A program made the translations under genes and the position numbers. From Brevipalpus yothersi (taxonomy: Eukaryota > Arthropoda > Arachnida > Trombidiformes > Tenuipalpidae), in NCBI GenBank assembly GCA_003956705.1, contig QZCP01000833.1, positions 66,702 to 130,701 of the forward strand: a stretch of 64,000 nucleotides of DNA, written 5' to 3'. Shown here in pieces: positions 31,183-44,596 of this stretch. Numbering within the stretch: position 1 is the stretch's first letter; each line of letters begins with the position of its first letter. A model generated the notes under the pieces. The model was not told where the DNA came from and did not search any database. It saw only the letters and a program-made list of their open reading frames with translations.

Positions 31183-33354
31183 ATTATTTTATCTTTTTCA
31201 TTCTTTCATTCACGACCACATAATATTGAATCGATTGTATCATCTGAAAAAGTAAACAACAAGAATGAAAAGCCAGTGAAACCAAATAAACAAGAGATTA
31301 TTTTCGGATTACAAAGTACAATAAGAATGATGGAAAGTGGAAGGGAACTTGCTGTTGTTCTAGGTGATCCAATTACAATTCATCAAAAATCATCTTTGAG
31401 TGATAAGGAGAAAAAGATTGGCCATAGACGTGTGGATGAGACAGGACAAGTAACTTATAAGAAAATAGAGACATCACAAATATGTGGCTCAATTCAATTA
31501 GGAATTGCTTATGCAGTCGGCAGTTTAGCTTCCAAAAAGGAACGTGATTTATTGATGCAAGATTTTGCTATCGTTGAAACGACTACTTTCAATGGTAGTG
31601 GCAGTAATATAACACCAGCTCATCATTATTCGGATTTTAAATTTAAAACATATGCTCCGGTGGCATTCCGTCATTTTCGTGAACTATTTGGTATTCAACC
31701 AGAAGATTTTCTTCTTTCCGTTTGCAATGAGCCAATGCGAGAGCTTTCCAATCCCGGTGCTTCTGGAAGTGTCTTCTACATTACAGCTGATGATGAATTT
31801 ATCATCAAAACTGTTCAACACAAAGAAGCGGAATTTCTTCAAACTTTACTGCCCGGTTATTATATGGTAAGTGTAGTAGCTATGGGCTTATTGAACGAAG
31901 AATCCAATTAATTTTATTTTCCTTTTTCTCTACTATTCTGGCCACAGAACCTCAATCAAAACCCTCGAACCTTACTACCAAAATTTTTTGGTCTCTACTG
32001 TTACATATGTAGAGACAAAAATGTGAGAGTTTGTGTGATGAACAATCTTTTACCCTCCTTCATTCCACTTCATCAAAAGTACGATTTAAAAGGCTCAACT
32101 TACAAGCGAAGAGCAAGTAAATATGAGAGACGGAAAGATTCTCCAACATATAAAGATCTTGACTTTCTGGAACATCATCCTGATGGTATATATTTAGAAG
32201 AAGAGACTTACAAAGCATTGATCAAAACCATTCATAGAGATTGTACTGTATTGGAGAGCTTCAAAATAATGGACTACAGTTTGCTCCTTGCTATTCACAA
32301 TTTAGATCAAGCAGCTCGTGATAAACACGAAAAATTACGAGATAAATTGGCTTCCGTAGCGAGTGAAGTTGCTGTGGAAGCAAGTCGCCGCGGTTTGAGT
32401 AACATAAGTGAAGAAAGTGGTGGTATAGGAGGGGCAGCTGGTGATTCTAGTGAGAATGAAGAAAAGGATAATAGTTTGACCACTGGTATGCAAAAAGAGC
32501 ATCGAAGCAGAGATATCAATGACAAAGCATCCAACTTAGCTCGTAGTAAATCAGTGAATCGTCAACGGCTTGCGGCTTATTCTACTGCAATGGAATCAAT
32601 TCAAGCAGAAGCGGAGCCAATAGATGAAGAAGAAGATGTTCCGTAAGCACCTAATAATTCACGTTTTAGTACATGTCTATCCCTTCATCTTTTATCAAGT
32701 TTATTCTACTTGCTGTCTTTTCTCTTCTCTCTTCTCATTATGTGATCAGGCCAGGAGGAATACCAGCACGCAATGGTAGAGGTGAAAGGCTCTTGCTCTT
32801 CATGGGTATCATTGACATTTTACAGAGTTATCGACTGAAAAAGAAGCTTGAGCACACTTTTAAATCTTTTTTAACCCAAGGGGTAGGTTTTTTAACAATT
32901 CGAGCTCTAGAGGAGACTTTAAATTAATAATGAGAACTTTCTTTTGTCTGATCTAGGATACAATTTCTGTCCATAGACCAAGTTTTTACGCTCGACGATT
33001 CCAAGATTTTTGCTCTGATAAAGTTTTCAAGAAAGTTCCATCGCGTAAGTCACCCACCCGACACGTTTCATCTCATTTGCTCGAAATGCGCTTTGCATTC
33101 ATAGAGAAGGGTTAATTCTACTCATCAGAAAGTCTCTTAGAATGATGATTTTTTCATTCTTTCTCTTTCTCTTCTCTTGTTTGATCTCAGCATCTAGTTC
33201 TTCCCCACCAAAACGTAAAAATGCTTTCCAAAGGTACCAGCGAACATCAACATCAACATCAGATCAGCAAGAAATTCAGCCTACAACTGCATCTTCCACC
33301 GAGATTCCATTAAAAGACGTTCCTGGCACTGTTAAGTTTGTTACAAGTTTGTGA
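31183..33354 (+). CDS. PIP5K1: Phosphatidylinositol 4-phosphate 5-kinase, type I (5' end unresolved)
   Basis: Coding exons: about 31253/31276-31866, 31948-32642, 32750-32882, 32957-33044 and 33191-33354, all joining in phase. At least 556 residues are visible; the frame is open back to 31183 but no ATG or clear acceptor fixes the N-terminus. Hallmarks: SIQLGIAYAVG, LMQDFAIVET, FKFKTYAPVAFRHFRELFGI, SNPGASGSVFYITADDEFII, LPGYYM/NLNQNPRTLLPKF, MNNLLPS, DLKGSTYKRRAS, SFKIMDYSLLLAIHN and GIIDILQSYRLKKKLEHTFK. The Glu in KKLEH is the activation-loop residue known to favour PI4P (type I), where type II enzymes have Ala. It makes PI(4,5)P2 at the plasma membrane, controlling actin, endocytosis and signalling. 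An acidic Ser-rich insert lies between the last two kinase blocks. Confidence 0.9.
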
Positions 33355-34681
33355 TTATCTATCTTATTATCGATACGTATCTATTTGAGAAAATTTATTC
33401 AGTCAATCACTCGATTGAGAAGTTAATTCTAATATAGTTAGATCCTCCCACCTTTTGCCTATCAGTGCAAGAGAGGCATAAGTCTTTCGAATTATTTTTT
33501 GTGATGCATATATACTCATATACATTAGTATGTGCGTGGGTAAAATTGTGATTCATAATAATGCTAAAGTTCAGCTAAATTCGATCCTTTCTCTTCTACT
33601 GCACCTCCTTCATCATAGCCTAAGCATGAAAAACAGCTCAGAGATCATTCACAGACAATCAGATCAGTGAATTCATAATTAGCATTAAGAGCAATTCCAA
33701 TGGTATCTCTGGTCTGGGATCTGATTCGATGGCAAAAAGTTGGACACATCGAGTGGGGATCCAGGAACTTCAACAAGTTACTGAGAGAGTATACCTTCGC
33801 CAACTGAATAACCTGAGAGCAATGATGTCGACTGAATGTGGTTTTCAAAGTATTCGAATGCTTACAATGCTCGTTGGATGATGAAATTTTACTCATACGT
33901 CATCTCAAGTCGTTCTAAAGCGAGAAACTTCATAACCATCCACTCTTTTTGTCAATGCTGGAAGTTAATTCATTCCTTCCAGAATAATCATGATAATCGT
34001 CGCTTTCATTTCAATTATTATCATTTCAATCTCACTCTAAATGTCTCATCTTCTCCTACCTTATCTCAAAGTGCCAATTCCGCAAAGAGTTCATGTTCAA
34101 TAGTGATAGATACAGATAGTTTCGAAACAAATTAGCAAATAAGAAAAATCAAGCAAAAGCTGTTTTTAGAGATATAAAAATTGTTCATTTACCCGCTTTG
34201 GGCAAATTAAAAACGAGAAATGCTAAAAATTGGAAAGTTGCAACTCAATGTCCGTTCTTTGTTCGAGAAAGATTATAAATATCTAATCGAAAGCCTCAGA
34301 AAAATATCGTGAACAATAGTGTTATGGTCCACAGGCAAAGTTCTAGGGAGAAGTATCTGTGTGTGATTCTGGTAACATAGCTTTTTGTAGACCCGTTCCG
34401 TGCCTTACTTTCTCGTGGCCTCCATTGAAAATTCTAGCCCAATAGTTGCTCAATAAATCCTGACAAATTGGTAGTATCAATATATTGTTAGAAAGGATGA
34501 GAACATTTGAAATAAAGAAATGATATTGAAAATTCGAAAATTGGACTTTTTTGGGAGTGAAAAGTTCTTTGTAAAGTCATAATTTTTTGATTCATACTGG
34601 GAGAACGTTAAAATAGATCATGCTATTATCAATTTAAATTTGTTTTCAGAGGAGAAAGTTCTGATAAAAGTTTAGAAATTC
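33355..34681. other. Spacer between convergent PIP5K and RPIA genes
   Basis: About 1.3 kb between the 3' ends of two convergent genes. Short open frames near 33836-34135 have no coding character; no RNA gene or repeat is recognised. Confidence 0.5.
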
Positions 34682-35569
34682 TCATAGCTCTTGAACTATT
34701 CCATTCTCAGAGCAAAAATAAACATTCGAAGCCATATCCAAAAAAAGTCCAGACTCAACAACTCCTGGTATCATGGTGAGAGCTGTGTTCGTTTCATGCC
34801 AATCTCGTGCCATCTCAGCATCGAATTTCCAGTCAAGAATGAAATTGCCATTATCAGTCACAATTGGTCCTGCTTTTTTCATTGCCATCCTGAGTACAGC
34901 TTGACCACCGAACTTTCTTTCAATCCTATTCTTGATTGGTACCCAAGCCAAAGGAATCACTTCAATTGGTATCCCTTTTTTCCATTTTTCCCCAAGATGA
35001 TGGCTTACTTTAGTGTAGTCACAAACAATCATCAGGTGTCTAGAGCATGATGCGATAATTTTCTCTTGTGTTAAGCAGCCTCCACCACCTTTAATGCAAA
35101 ATTTATTTATTGAATCAACCTCATCAGCTCCATCAATTGTGCAATCGAGAACATAATCAGTTTCAAGTTCAGTCAATGGAAGATTGTGTTCCACTATAAG
35201 TTGCTTTGCCTGCATACGAGCAAATTTGAATTAATAAAATGAGTTGAAATTTACAAGTTTTCCAGTAATATTTTACCTGAAATGAAGTTGGTACAAATTT
35301 TATGCTGGAAAGTTTATTGGACTTGACGTGTTCAGCAATCCTTTGAACAGCATATATAACTGTTGAGCCACTTCCTATGCCGATAGTTGATAAATTTTTC
35401 TCTGTCTATGATGAGAAAGAAGAGAGGAGAAAAAACAATTCATCTTAAACATATGGAAACAAATTCCATGAGAAGAAAATCAATTAATCACCTTGAACAT
35501 TTCGTCAGCTGCATGGTAAGCAGCTAGTTTTTTGGCTTCCTCAAGAGTCACTGGATGATCTTTGGACAT
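34682..35569 (-). CDS. RPIA: Ribose-5-phosphate isomerase A
   Basis: Exons 35492-35569, 35277-35405 and 34682-35209 give 244 residues, the normal length. The start is the ATG at 35569 (MSKDHPVTLEEAKKLAAYHA). Family blocks: TIGIGSGSTVIYAVQRIAEH (phosphate-binding loop), FVPTSFQ, CTIDGADEVDSINKFCIKGG (active-site Asp residues), GCLTQEKIIA, GQAVLRMAMKKAGPIVTDNG and IPGVVESGLF. It interconverts ribose-5-phosphate and ribulose-5-phosphate in the non-oxidative pentose phosphate pathway in the cytosol. Both introns are phase 0 and short (67-86 bp). Nothing suggests loss of function. Confidence 0.95.
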
Positions 35570-37090
35570 TATGATGATTGATAAAACTCTCGATTTAAAT
35601 AAAATTGATCACAAATTATGAGAGAGAATTTAAATTCTTTGGCTCCAATAGTAGACACAAAACTACACTTTGGCAAAGAGAGGAGTTCGAATGAGAGTTT
35701 GAGATTCTTGGCAAGTAAGTATTCAACGTATTTACGATCAATATAAAAGATTTCTTGATACCAATAGAAAAGATGTTGTTGATTCACTTGTGATAAAAAC
35801 ACAGAGATCATCTAGATGAGATAAGATCATTTTGGCTATCATAACCAAAGAGTAGATGCTACTCGTTGATTGTAACAGTTACTGATATGTTAACGAGATC
35901 TATACGAAAGTTGACAAAACGGAAAGTGAGATGAAAGTTTCCCAATTCGCTAAACTTTTCTGTAGAGCAGAAAAACTGCCAAATGAGAAATTAAACAGAT
36001 TAATTAGATAATGTCAACAATCACCTTCAAATAAACAAAATTACAATACATATTATAAATACATGTACCTCATTTCCTCATGTAATGTGCTCATGAAACA
36101 TGCTCATGATGTTCGAACCAGCCTCGAGCTGATACGAACAGAATCGGTATGCAAACGGTTTACAGCACACTATTAGCAATGCGTCAAATTGAAAAAATCA
36201 AGCTTATTCCAGTCTAATCTAAATTTTTATTACTCTAAAATTCTAATCAAGCCACAAAAAAAACAATTAAAAATCGACATACTACACATGGGCTACATCA
36301 TAGCGAGCCGACAGACATCCAGTAAAACTAACGAACGAAAAACCGGCCGGTTACAGTAAAAGTTGAATGAAACAAAAAGCCGGCTATCATAATGTTCTGA
36401 TTAAAAATGAAAAAATCGTATCATAATAAGTACGATATTCATCATGATGCATCATGATGATTTGTATGCGATTGGAAAGAAAAAGGTTGATCATTGCCTT
36501 TCTCTCTCTCTCTTAGAGTTATCATCATTCTCTTTGGAGATGTGAGAGTAAAAATGGGAAATAAACTTGACGATATGTGTGTGTGTGTGATGTGTGTTTG
36601 TAGTAATCAGGGTGCTTACGTGGATTTTTGATCATCATTTGGTCTCTCATTTTTTTTCTCCAGTCTCTCTCTCTCTTACTTTTTTTTTACTTCCACACTC
36701 ACAACCTATCTTTTCAGGGGCAGAAGATCCGAATCCTGTTTGTCGGGCTTGATGAATTTTATCCTCTTCTTCTTCTACTTCTTCTTCCATCAACCATCAT
36801 CTTATACACCGAAACTCTGTCTTCCTCTTACTTTTCCTCTCTCTCTCTCTCTTTTCGTCTCCTGTCGTTGACACACACAACTTGATCACTTTTCACAATT
36901 AACCCCAATTGTTGGATTGATCATCGTCGTCATCCTGCTTTCTTTTTCTACCCCCCGTCCATCCATCCCTTAAGTAGTGATAGTAATATATACTTGTTCA
37001 AACTATATTTAAATTAATTTTCCTAACTTAACACACAGTGATACACAATTAGATCCTAGACATTACCTGAAACACACATTTTCCAAAACA
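35570..37090. other. Divergent intergenic region between RPIA and TMEM214
   Basis: About 1.5 kb separating two divergently transcribed housekeeping genes, so it should contain both promoters. It has CT-rich tracts (36500-36880), a TG run near 36580-36598, and ACTGGCCGGTT/AGCCGGC motifs near 36345-36380. No additional gene is supported. Confidence 0.55.
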
Positions 37091-40000
37091 ATGAGTCAAA
37101 CAACACATTCAACGGTCAACGGAGGTTGGCAAAGTGTGAGCAAAAAAGAGTCCAACAAAAGTGCTCAAACAAAACTTGCCAATGGTAATGCAAAGCAAGC
37201 TGCTAACAGTAAACTGCCGGCAGTATTTCAATGTAAGTTGAATTGTTTATTTTATGTGTAACGGTTAATAAATTGTGTGTGTTTGTGTGTGGTCACCTAC
37301 TTATATTTTATCCACTTGCCGGTATGTGTATGTGTGTATTGATGACAATTGTCGATTGATTCAGTTTAATTAAACTAGCAGACTGACTAGAGAGGTGCAT
37401 ATTGTGTGTACAGTATGTATTGGTGAATGTTGTTGTTGATGTTTTGATTACAGTGTTTAGTGGTCATGATGTGATGATGACACTCAATTGTGATAAATTT
37501 TCATGATTATTATTATCTTTTTTCCCCATCAGCCAATATACCGGTCACTGGTAATACAACTTTTGGTTTATTAATGCAAAAGGAAGCTATCAAAGAGGCT
37601 GTTAAAAAGGAAGCCAATATTAAGGCTGCAAAGGCCAAAGAGCATAAAGATAAAGCGCTCTCTGTATCGTCCAGTAACCATAAGGTGAAAAAAAGTAACG
37701 ATATGGTAAAGCAACAACAATCGATTAAAGTTAAATCTAAATCAATGGACAAGAGTAATCATGTGTCCACCGGTGGTGATGAGCCACCCAAAGGGCTGGA
37801 TAATGCTTTGAAGGGATTAAAGAAAGATAAGATTAGTTCGATGATACAAGAATTGCCAGCTCGATTTCCTAATCATCAAATCATATGGTTGAAAGATGTT
37901 ACTGATTATATTAATTCAAGAGTTAATCAAGACCCACCTGATCCAACATTCAGCTCAAAACCTCATGGTAAGAATTTTTAATCAACACATTATTTGATTG
38001 AAATTTTTTGTTCTCCTATTTTCTCAAATTTTTAAAAGTGCCGATACTAATGTATCACATTTGCATTCCATGTTTTTATTTTTACAGATTATCCTCTTTC
38101 ACTAATTAAGAAAGATATTCAAGAACCGCTCATTTCTCTACTATCTCGCTGTAGTCCAGATGTTCTCAGAATTTTCCATGTGGATTGTCTTGATCAAATA
38201 AGCGAAGGACTAGAGACTGGCAAAACAACTGCTGGATATCGTGTGATGATACAAGTATTAGCAATTGTTAATCCAGATATCTCAATAAGTTATGCTAAAT
38301 TTAGAGAATATGAGCTACGGTTTTCAAAATCAACAGCATCTGTTGAAGCCAAAACTCTATCTTTCCTTTGGTGTGCCATTCAACCGGCTTTCCATAGTCC
38401 TCAAGCAGCCCTCAAAATTTGGATGGAAGTATTCAAACCATATGTTGGTCACAAATTTCTTGGAAAATATGTCCTTGAGTGTTTAAGTGCAGTGTTAGAC
38501 ACTCACACAGCCGCTAAAGAACATAAACATCTTATGGAAGTCAAAGACTTCATACAATTTATGGAATATGTTTATGTGTTCGAAAAGAGTGCTAATGCAA
38601 CGAAAAAGATCGTACAATCACTACAAACAAGCTACCTGAAGTGTAGAGATCTCATCTATCTTAAGCAAAGCAAAAAAGTCAAAGACTTTTTCCCTGCTTT
38701 TCTGTCTGTGATTCGTCCCAATGTTCCCGAATCACTTAGAAATGAGGCTTGTCTTAATTTGGTAAGATGTCTCAATGCAACAAATCACTGTTATACTTTG
38801 TGGAGACAAATTTATAAGGGTAATTTGAATCAAACATGTACTCTCTTGGAATTCATCCAATCTAATTGGAACAAGAAAGTTGCTCGAATAGCTAATCCTA
38901 AGCTGTTCAAGGATACTCTTCAACACTTCCGAGCTATCAATTCTGAGCTGATCAAATCCAATAAAGCTCCAAAATGTCTACCGAAACTGGACAATCTTGC
39001 TAAGGTAAGTCTTACGCTTATTATAACAATTACTGATTAGCAGTCAATAGTGGAAAATCTTCCAATATTAGTTCAGTCGAAATCATCTAGTTATATCATC
39101 GTTAATTTAACTCACAAAAGAAGCTTATAACCTGTTATATTGCTCCAATTTAAGGATGATGAACAGGTTTCATACCATTTTATGCCGATTATCTTTCATC
39201 ATTCAACAAGATCAATAATTCGATAATAGCTCCAGTATTGAATTCATGGGAGATCAGTACTTTAGAAGCTAAACTAGATTAGTAGTGGTAGTGAACTATT
39301 CAAATAGAGAGGAACTTCTCTTTCTGAAACTTTCGTTCTGCTCCTGCATGTGGAATACATATTGTGTATCGGACTTGAAAAAAAGTTCTTCTAAAAAGTT
39401 ATAAATCAGTTAGCTGGTTAATCCCTTAATCTCGCTGAAAAGTCATGATTTTTTGAGCTCTAACCGCATGAAACAAGGCTAACCTCTTCCATCTAACCTC
39501 TTCCGTTGTTCCTCCATATCGATATTCCATTTTACGTATACACACGCATACATAACTTATCCAACCACCATATAATTAGAACGATCAATCCGGTATTGAT
39601 CTGTTTGCTCTCATCAATTGTTGTTGCCTGATTCCTCCTCAAAAAAAAGAATTCCACCTCTTCCAATATTATTACACACCTAATGGATATATTTTTTTGA
39701 TTGTAACCTTCATCATATCTCCTTATCAACTCTCATCTATTATGGAGCTTCCAATCAAATCAATCGACTAGACTTCAAATTTTTTCTCACTTTCAGACTC
39801 GTTCTATCGATAACTTTAAAACACACTGCATTGATAGCTCCCTTTCTATGATCACTTTCACAAACTGAGGAATTTGAAAAATTCTCCGGCAAATTGAGGA
39901 ATTTGAAAAATGTGAAGAGCAAAATTTCTTTCAAAAATGGCGCACTTCAGGGATACCGATACATAAAAATGCTCTCCTATTGGCTTACATGCAAGTTTGT

Positions 40001-40914
40001 AACAATAGCGGAAGCGCCATTGACCTGGACAGTCATATTTCTCATAGACACTTGAGGGTTGAAATTTTTTTCTCTCATGTCATTCATTTGATCCTCGTTC
40101 AAGATAGATATTTATTATTTAAGTAGACATCAAGATGGTTATTTCATTTAATGGTTTCTCTAATTTCTTCTGTCATCAGAGTTTATCATCCCAAGCACGT
40201 GAACACAAAGTTAAATCAAAAGGTTCTAGTCTATGGAAGACTTTCACATTTGCTTTGGTTCTAGCTGCTCTAATATTTGTAGATTGCCAAACACATGGAT
40301 CCTTTAAAGGTGAGAATTTATTTTTTATTCATATCTTCTTGATGGAGATCACATTGCTACACCACATTATTGGCGTATCCAATCTGAATTGTCTTATTTA
40401 TTGTTTTGTGTTTCCGATTTTATCAGCATCTCTCACCTATCGAGCTCTGGAGAAAAGCTTAGCGATCGAGTATGGCCAATGGTTTTGGACTGATATTTGT
40501 ATTCCATACTACACAAAAGCATCTGTCACTGTTGGTCCGTATGCACATGTTGCATGGAAACATGTTAGTGAAACCACATCTGCATTGTGGGAAAAAAGTG
40601 GTCCCGTTAAAGAATGGGTAGATCGTGTTATGCCTCCTTTAGTTGAACATTTTGAAAAGAAAATATGGCCATCAGCTATGGAGTATATGAAGGAAGGATT
40701 GGTGATCGCTGGTAATGCAATGTCATCAGGTAAAGATATGGCCATGGAGTATGGTGGTAAAGCTGGGCAGTGGTTAGAGCAAAATGTTTTCACTGGATCC
40801 CTGTCGAAAGAAAATATTGCCGAATTTGCACGAAACACTACCACAACTATTGGCGGTTATTTGGATATTGTTTATCAACAAGCTATGGCAAAATATCGTT
40901 CCTTCACAAAATGA
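37091..40914 (+). CDS. TMEM214: Transmembrane protein 214 homologue
   Basis: Exons 37091-37232, 37533-37967, 38088-39004, 40180-40309 and 40427-40914 give 703 residues, close to the vertebrate protein (about 690). The N-terminus MSQTTHSTVNGGWQSVSKK contains the family's GGW..V motif, followed by a Lys-rich low-complexity part. A long helical domain (DYPLSLIKKDIQEPLISLL, FLWCAIQPAFHSPQAALKIW, MEVFKPYVGHKFLGKYVLEC) spans ~200-495. One strong membrane segment (WKTFTFALVLAALIFVDC) lies near residue 515. In mammals TMEM214 is an ER membrane protein that recruits procaspase-4 during ER stress; the conserved basic role is unclear. The 1,175-bp fourth intron is unusually long for this region. Confidence 0.88.
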
Positions 40915-41403
40915 TCGGATAAAAACTAGGAAATGTCATCATCATTATCATCATCATCATAGGAGAAAGGAATATTTCATTTAACTTCAATCCTCTACTA
41001 AGTTCAGAGATATTTTATTATTCTCAATGAATTTATACTCTTTTATTTTGATTCCATGTGATTTGGATGGTTGGTTTTCATCTCCTCCGTTTAAAATACG
41101 ATTTGTTTACGTCTAATTCTTCCTACTTTCAGACCAATGAATGTTCTTTTATTGAATGGGTCATTTCTTTCTCATTCCTTTACCGAAAATATATTGATGA
41201 GAGATTGCTTGGAGGCACGATTGGTAATGAATGGAAGTTGCTTATAAGTTCTTACGAAATTTCAATATATTCTACAAAAATTTTCATCAAAGTTGGAGAG
41301 AGAATCTTGCGATCCATAAAGTTACAAGCACTTGTGGAGATTTTTGTCATAATGAGTTGAATTGGAAGAAGATTGTAATGAGTGGTTGATTGTTCAGCAG
41401 TAA
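40915..41403. other. Spacer between convergent TMEM214 and CROT genes
   Basis: About 490 bp with a short CAT-repeat run (TCATCATTATCATCATCATC-like, about 40938-40960) directly after TMEM214. No gene is supported. Confidence 0.55.
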
Positions 41404-44400
41404 TCACAATTGAGCGGAGCTTAGTATTCGCTGCATATCAGTTAAAGAGCTGCAGATGTTTTCAAAATATAATTTAGGATCAGTTTCAGGAGAACTCTTG
41501 AACGATGTTACGCAAAAAGTTATCTGATCATCTTCGATTCCATAGAAACAACCATATCCATCTTTTCTCATTGGAGGTACACCTCCACACAGACTCCAAT
41601 ACCCTGAGCAACTTGTGGATAGGATATAGTTTCCAGCTCCACCAGATTTTATGAAAGCAGGATCAGTGAAAAGTTCATGAACATCATGGCCATCTTGCAT
41701 AGCCACCAAATATAATCCGAGAAGATGACGATCACAACCATGTCCATTCATGGCTTGTTTCATTAATTTTTGAAATTTTTCCACCGCGTTCCGGAGCAAT
41801 GTGTTCAATTCTCTCGGCTGTGAAAGATGATAATGAGATTGGTGAATTTCTGCTCAATTAATTTCGTGTTTGGTAGAAAAAAAAGTTAAGACTATAATTT
41901 GAGCAATTTAATCTTTGAAAAATTTTCCGTCATTTCGGTTTGAAGAGATGTTTTTTGATGCTTCACTTCAAAAATATCGGTGAAGCATGTAGAACTTGGA
42001 AAATTTTTCGAATACCAGTTGTAGTTCGTGAAGTAAGTTGGGCAGACACAAAAATAACGAAGATGATGAGATGAAGATAGGAAAGCGTTGCATAATACTT
42101 CAAACTTTTTTACAAAAAAGAAGATTCTACTTACAGAGCTGCAATCTTGGACCATAGCTTTAACGAAATCGATTACTTCAGGAAAACATGACCTACAAGT
42201 CTCGGTTCGTCCGTGATAATATTGTCTTGTGCTTGCTGTACAGTAAGTTGGAGCTGGCTGACCATGCATACGATAATAGGCTAGCTGTAATGCAATTTGT
42301 GTGAAAGCTTCAGGATGGTATTTGTGACTTCGAAGGATAGATTTTCCGAAGCCATCAAAGGTTGCATGCACAATGTCGATGTCTGAACAATTTTCATTAT
42401 ACTGTTGCTTGGCCGTGCTTATCTCAGCCATGAGTCTGTCATCGATCATGAAGTCCAATTTTTCTGCTTTCGGCATCTCTCGAAACTTGTTGATCCCTTT
42501 CCATACGCCCTGACATTCATCCAAGGATATCATTATATAATGACTGAGTATAGCTGTGCAAAGACCATCAAAAGGAGTGTGCTGTGAACGAAAGAAAAAA
42601 TAAGTAAGTATTTTTTAGCATGAAAAAAAGATAATCATCACGAAATAGTAGATACTTACATCACCATTTCCAGCCATCAGACCGTTTCGAAAAACTATGG
42701 TAGTCATGGATTTATCAGCCCATCTATTCATGCAATCTCCACACATAGCTTCTTGAAGTAACTGTTATAATAGTTGAGGAATATTTTTCGTAAGAATCAG
42801 CAAATGTAGGTTCGAGGATAACTGATAAAGACTCACCTCTTTTTGCGTGAGAGGCTCAGAATCGTCAAAAGAAATTACTAAGAGTGCTTCCTCAATTCTT
42901 TTCAGATTGTCTGCATTTTGTGAATGTAAATTTGCTAGATATTCACGATTAGCGGCCCAATGTGAACGTTCTAGAGTGGTTAAAACTCCTAGACCAGGTC
43001 CATCAGAAGGTTGACTCAAACACCATTTCTCTATGGCATTCAATTGAAAAGCGATCTCTTGTGGAGTGAGCGGCTCTTCGTTACTGCGATCAATGACTTC
43101 CATGCTGAATATGTAGCCTCGGTAGAGAACAATTACATTTGTTGGAGGAGGTGGACCTTCAGATTCTGCAATTAATTGGACCATGATTAATGATCAAAAG
43201 ACTTCATCTTTTCAGCTTAAGCTGTGATAGCTAACCTGTTACAAAAATAGATTTCAATTCATCTTTATCTTCACCGGGAACTCTACAAGTATTGAAAAGT
43301 CGTTTAAATTGGTCCATAGCCCAAGGTACACCACGATGAACCATTGGACGCATAGTTTCACTAGATGGTAATCAGAAAAGATGAAATTAGGAATGAGGCG
43401 AATATGTCTAGATGGTACTAGAGGGGGGCAAGAAGAAAGAAGTTTTCGCCCATTTTCCAGTCAAAAAAGTTCCTGAGCCCTGATATTTCGCCAAAATTCA
43501 TCGATGCGTTAGCAATAAGACTAAACACACAAAATACATTGCTATCAAGAAATCTGAGCTAACTATCGGACTGGAGATAAAGATGTATGTACTGAAATCA
43601 TAGCATATACTCGAAATTAACTTAAGTCAGTGGAAAAAACTCTCATTACGTCATACTCTTGAACTCTGGAACATTCATTTATGCAATAAATTATCAGCTC
43701 ACTTCTCTCTTTCTCTCTTTTTTTATTTTCTTATTTCCCTTCGAAACTTGAGAGGCAACTAACCTTCTCAACATTTTCCAAAATTCCAGCTCAAAAGCTA
43801 ATGAAAGCGAGATACGATCAACTCGAGAGCCCACTTTTGGAGGCCAATAGTCCGGGACCGGGTGAGGAGCAGCCATGTTAGAGTAGGGTATCAGAGGTAC
43901 TCGCTGCCTGAGGTAGGCATATTCTAGCCACCAGTCTTCAAGCTGTAAGGTAAGGAAAAAATGCGAAATAGAGATAATAATGATATTAATTATGAATAAA
44001 AAAATGGAACGAATGTAGAAAGAAGTGAAAGTGGAAAAAAGCTGAAAAATTGAAGTAAAACACTGAATTGGAAAAGGGAAGAAAATTATTGATGTAAAAA
44101 AAGTCATCTAAAATTTTTTTCTCCTCTCTCTCTCTCTCTCCCTTGGTGACCATGAAAAGTGGTGTAAATGATTGAATGTATAGTGTTCCAGGAAACATTG
44201 AGAATTAACTTATAATAAATTGATTCAGTGAAACAAATTGGAAAATTTAACCAACAAGAGAAAGGTAAAATGAGAAAATGAGAAAATTGAGAAAGAGTTC
44301 ACGAACTTTACCCAATTACGTTTGCCTTTAGCGCGATGAAGCAATGACTCTTGAAGTTTGTGGCCGATGTTTTCGTGAAAATTTTTGACGATCATTTCCG

Positions 44401-44596
44401 TGTTCCGAAATTCATCCTCCGTAGTGACTGGTCTCACGGTGTCCAAGTATATGTCGAGAGTATTCTTGAGATCAGGTACGGGTAAACTCGGTAAAATAGC
44501 CTCATTTTCGAATGTTTTATTGGTATCAGAACGATATAATTGATCACGGGCACTCATTGGACCTAAGCTTGCTAGACGACTTGCGTTTGAGTCCAT
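41404..44596 (-). CDS. CROT: Peroxisomal carnitine O-octanoyltransferase
   Basis: Seven exons (44312-44596, 43764-43942, 43236-43360, 42837-43165, 42660-42761, 42135-42581, 41404-41817) join without a phase error to 626 residues. The start is ATG 44596 (MDSNASRLASLGPM). Motifs: LPSLPVPDLKNTLDIYLDTV at the N-terminus, DWWLEYAYLRQRVPL, MDQFKRLFNTCRVPG, the catalytic His in NGDHTPFDG, the carnitine/CoA-pocket YYHGRTETCR, and the STS site LSTSCSG. The C-terminal tripeptide AQL resembles a peroxisomal PTS1 signal, and length and motifs favour CROT over mitochondrial CPT2. It transfers medium-chain acyl groups from CoA to carnitine so that chain-shortened products can leave peroxisomes. Confidence 0.9.

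Noticed and set aside
33836..34135. Serine/tyrosine-rich 99-codon frame between PIP5K and RPIA
   Set aside because: No ATG context, no recognised motif, and composition typical of AT-rich non-coding DNA.
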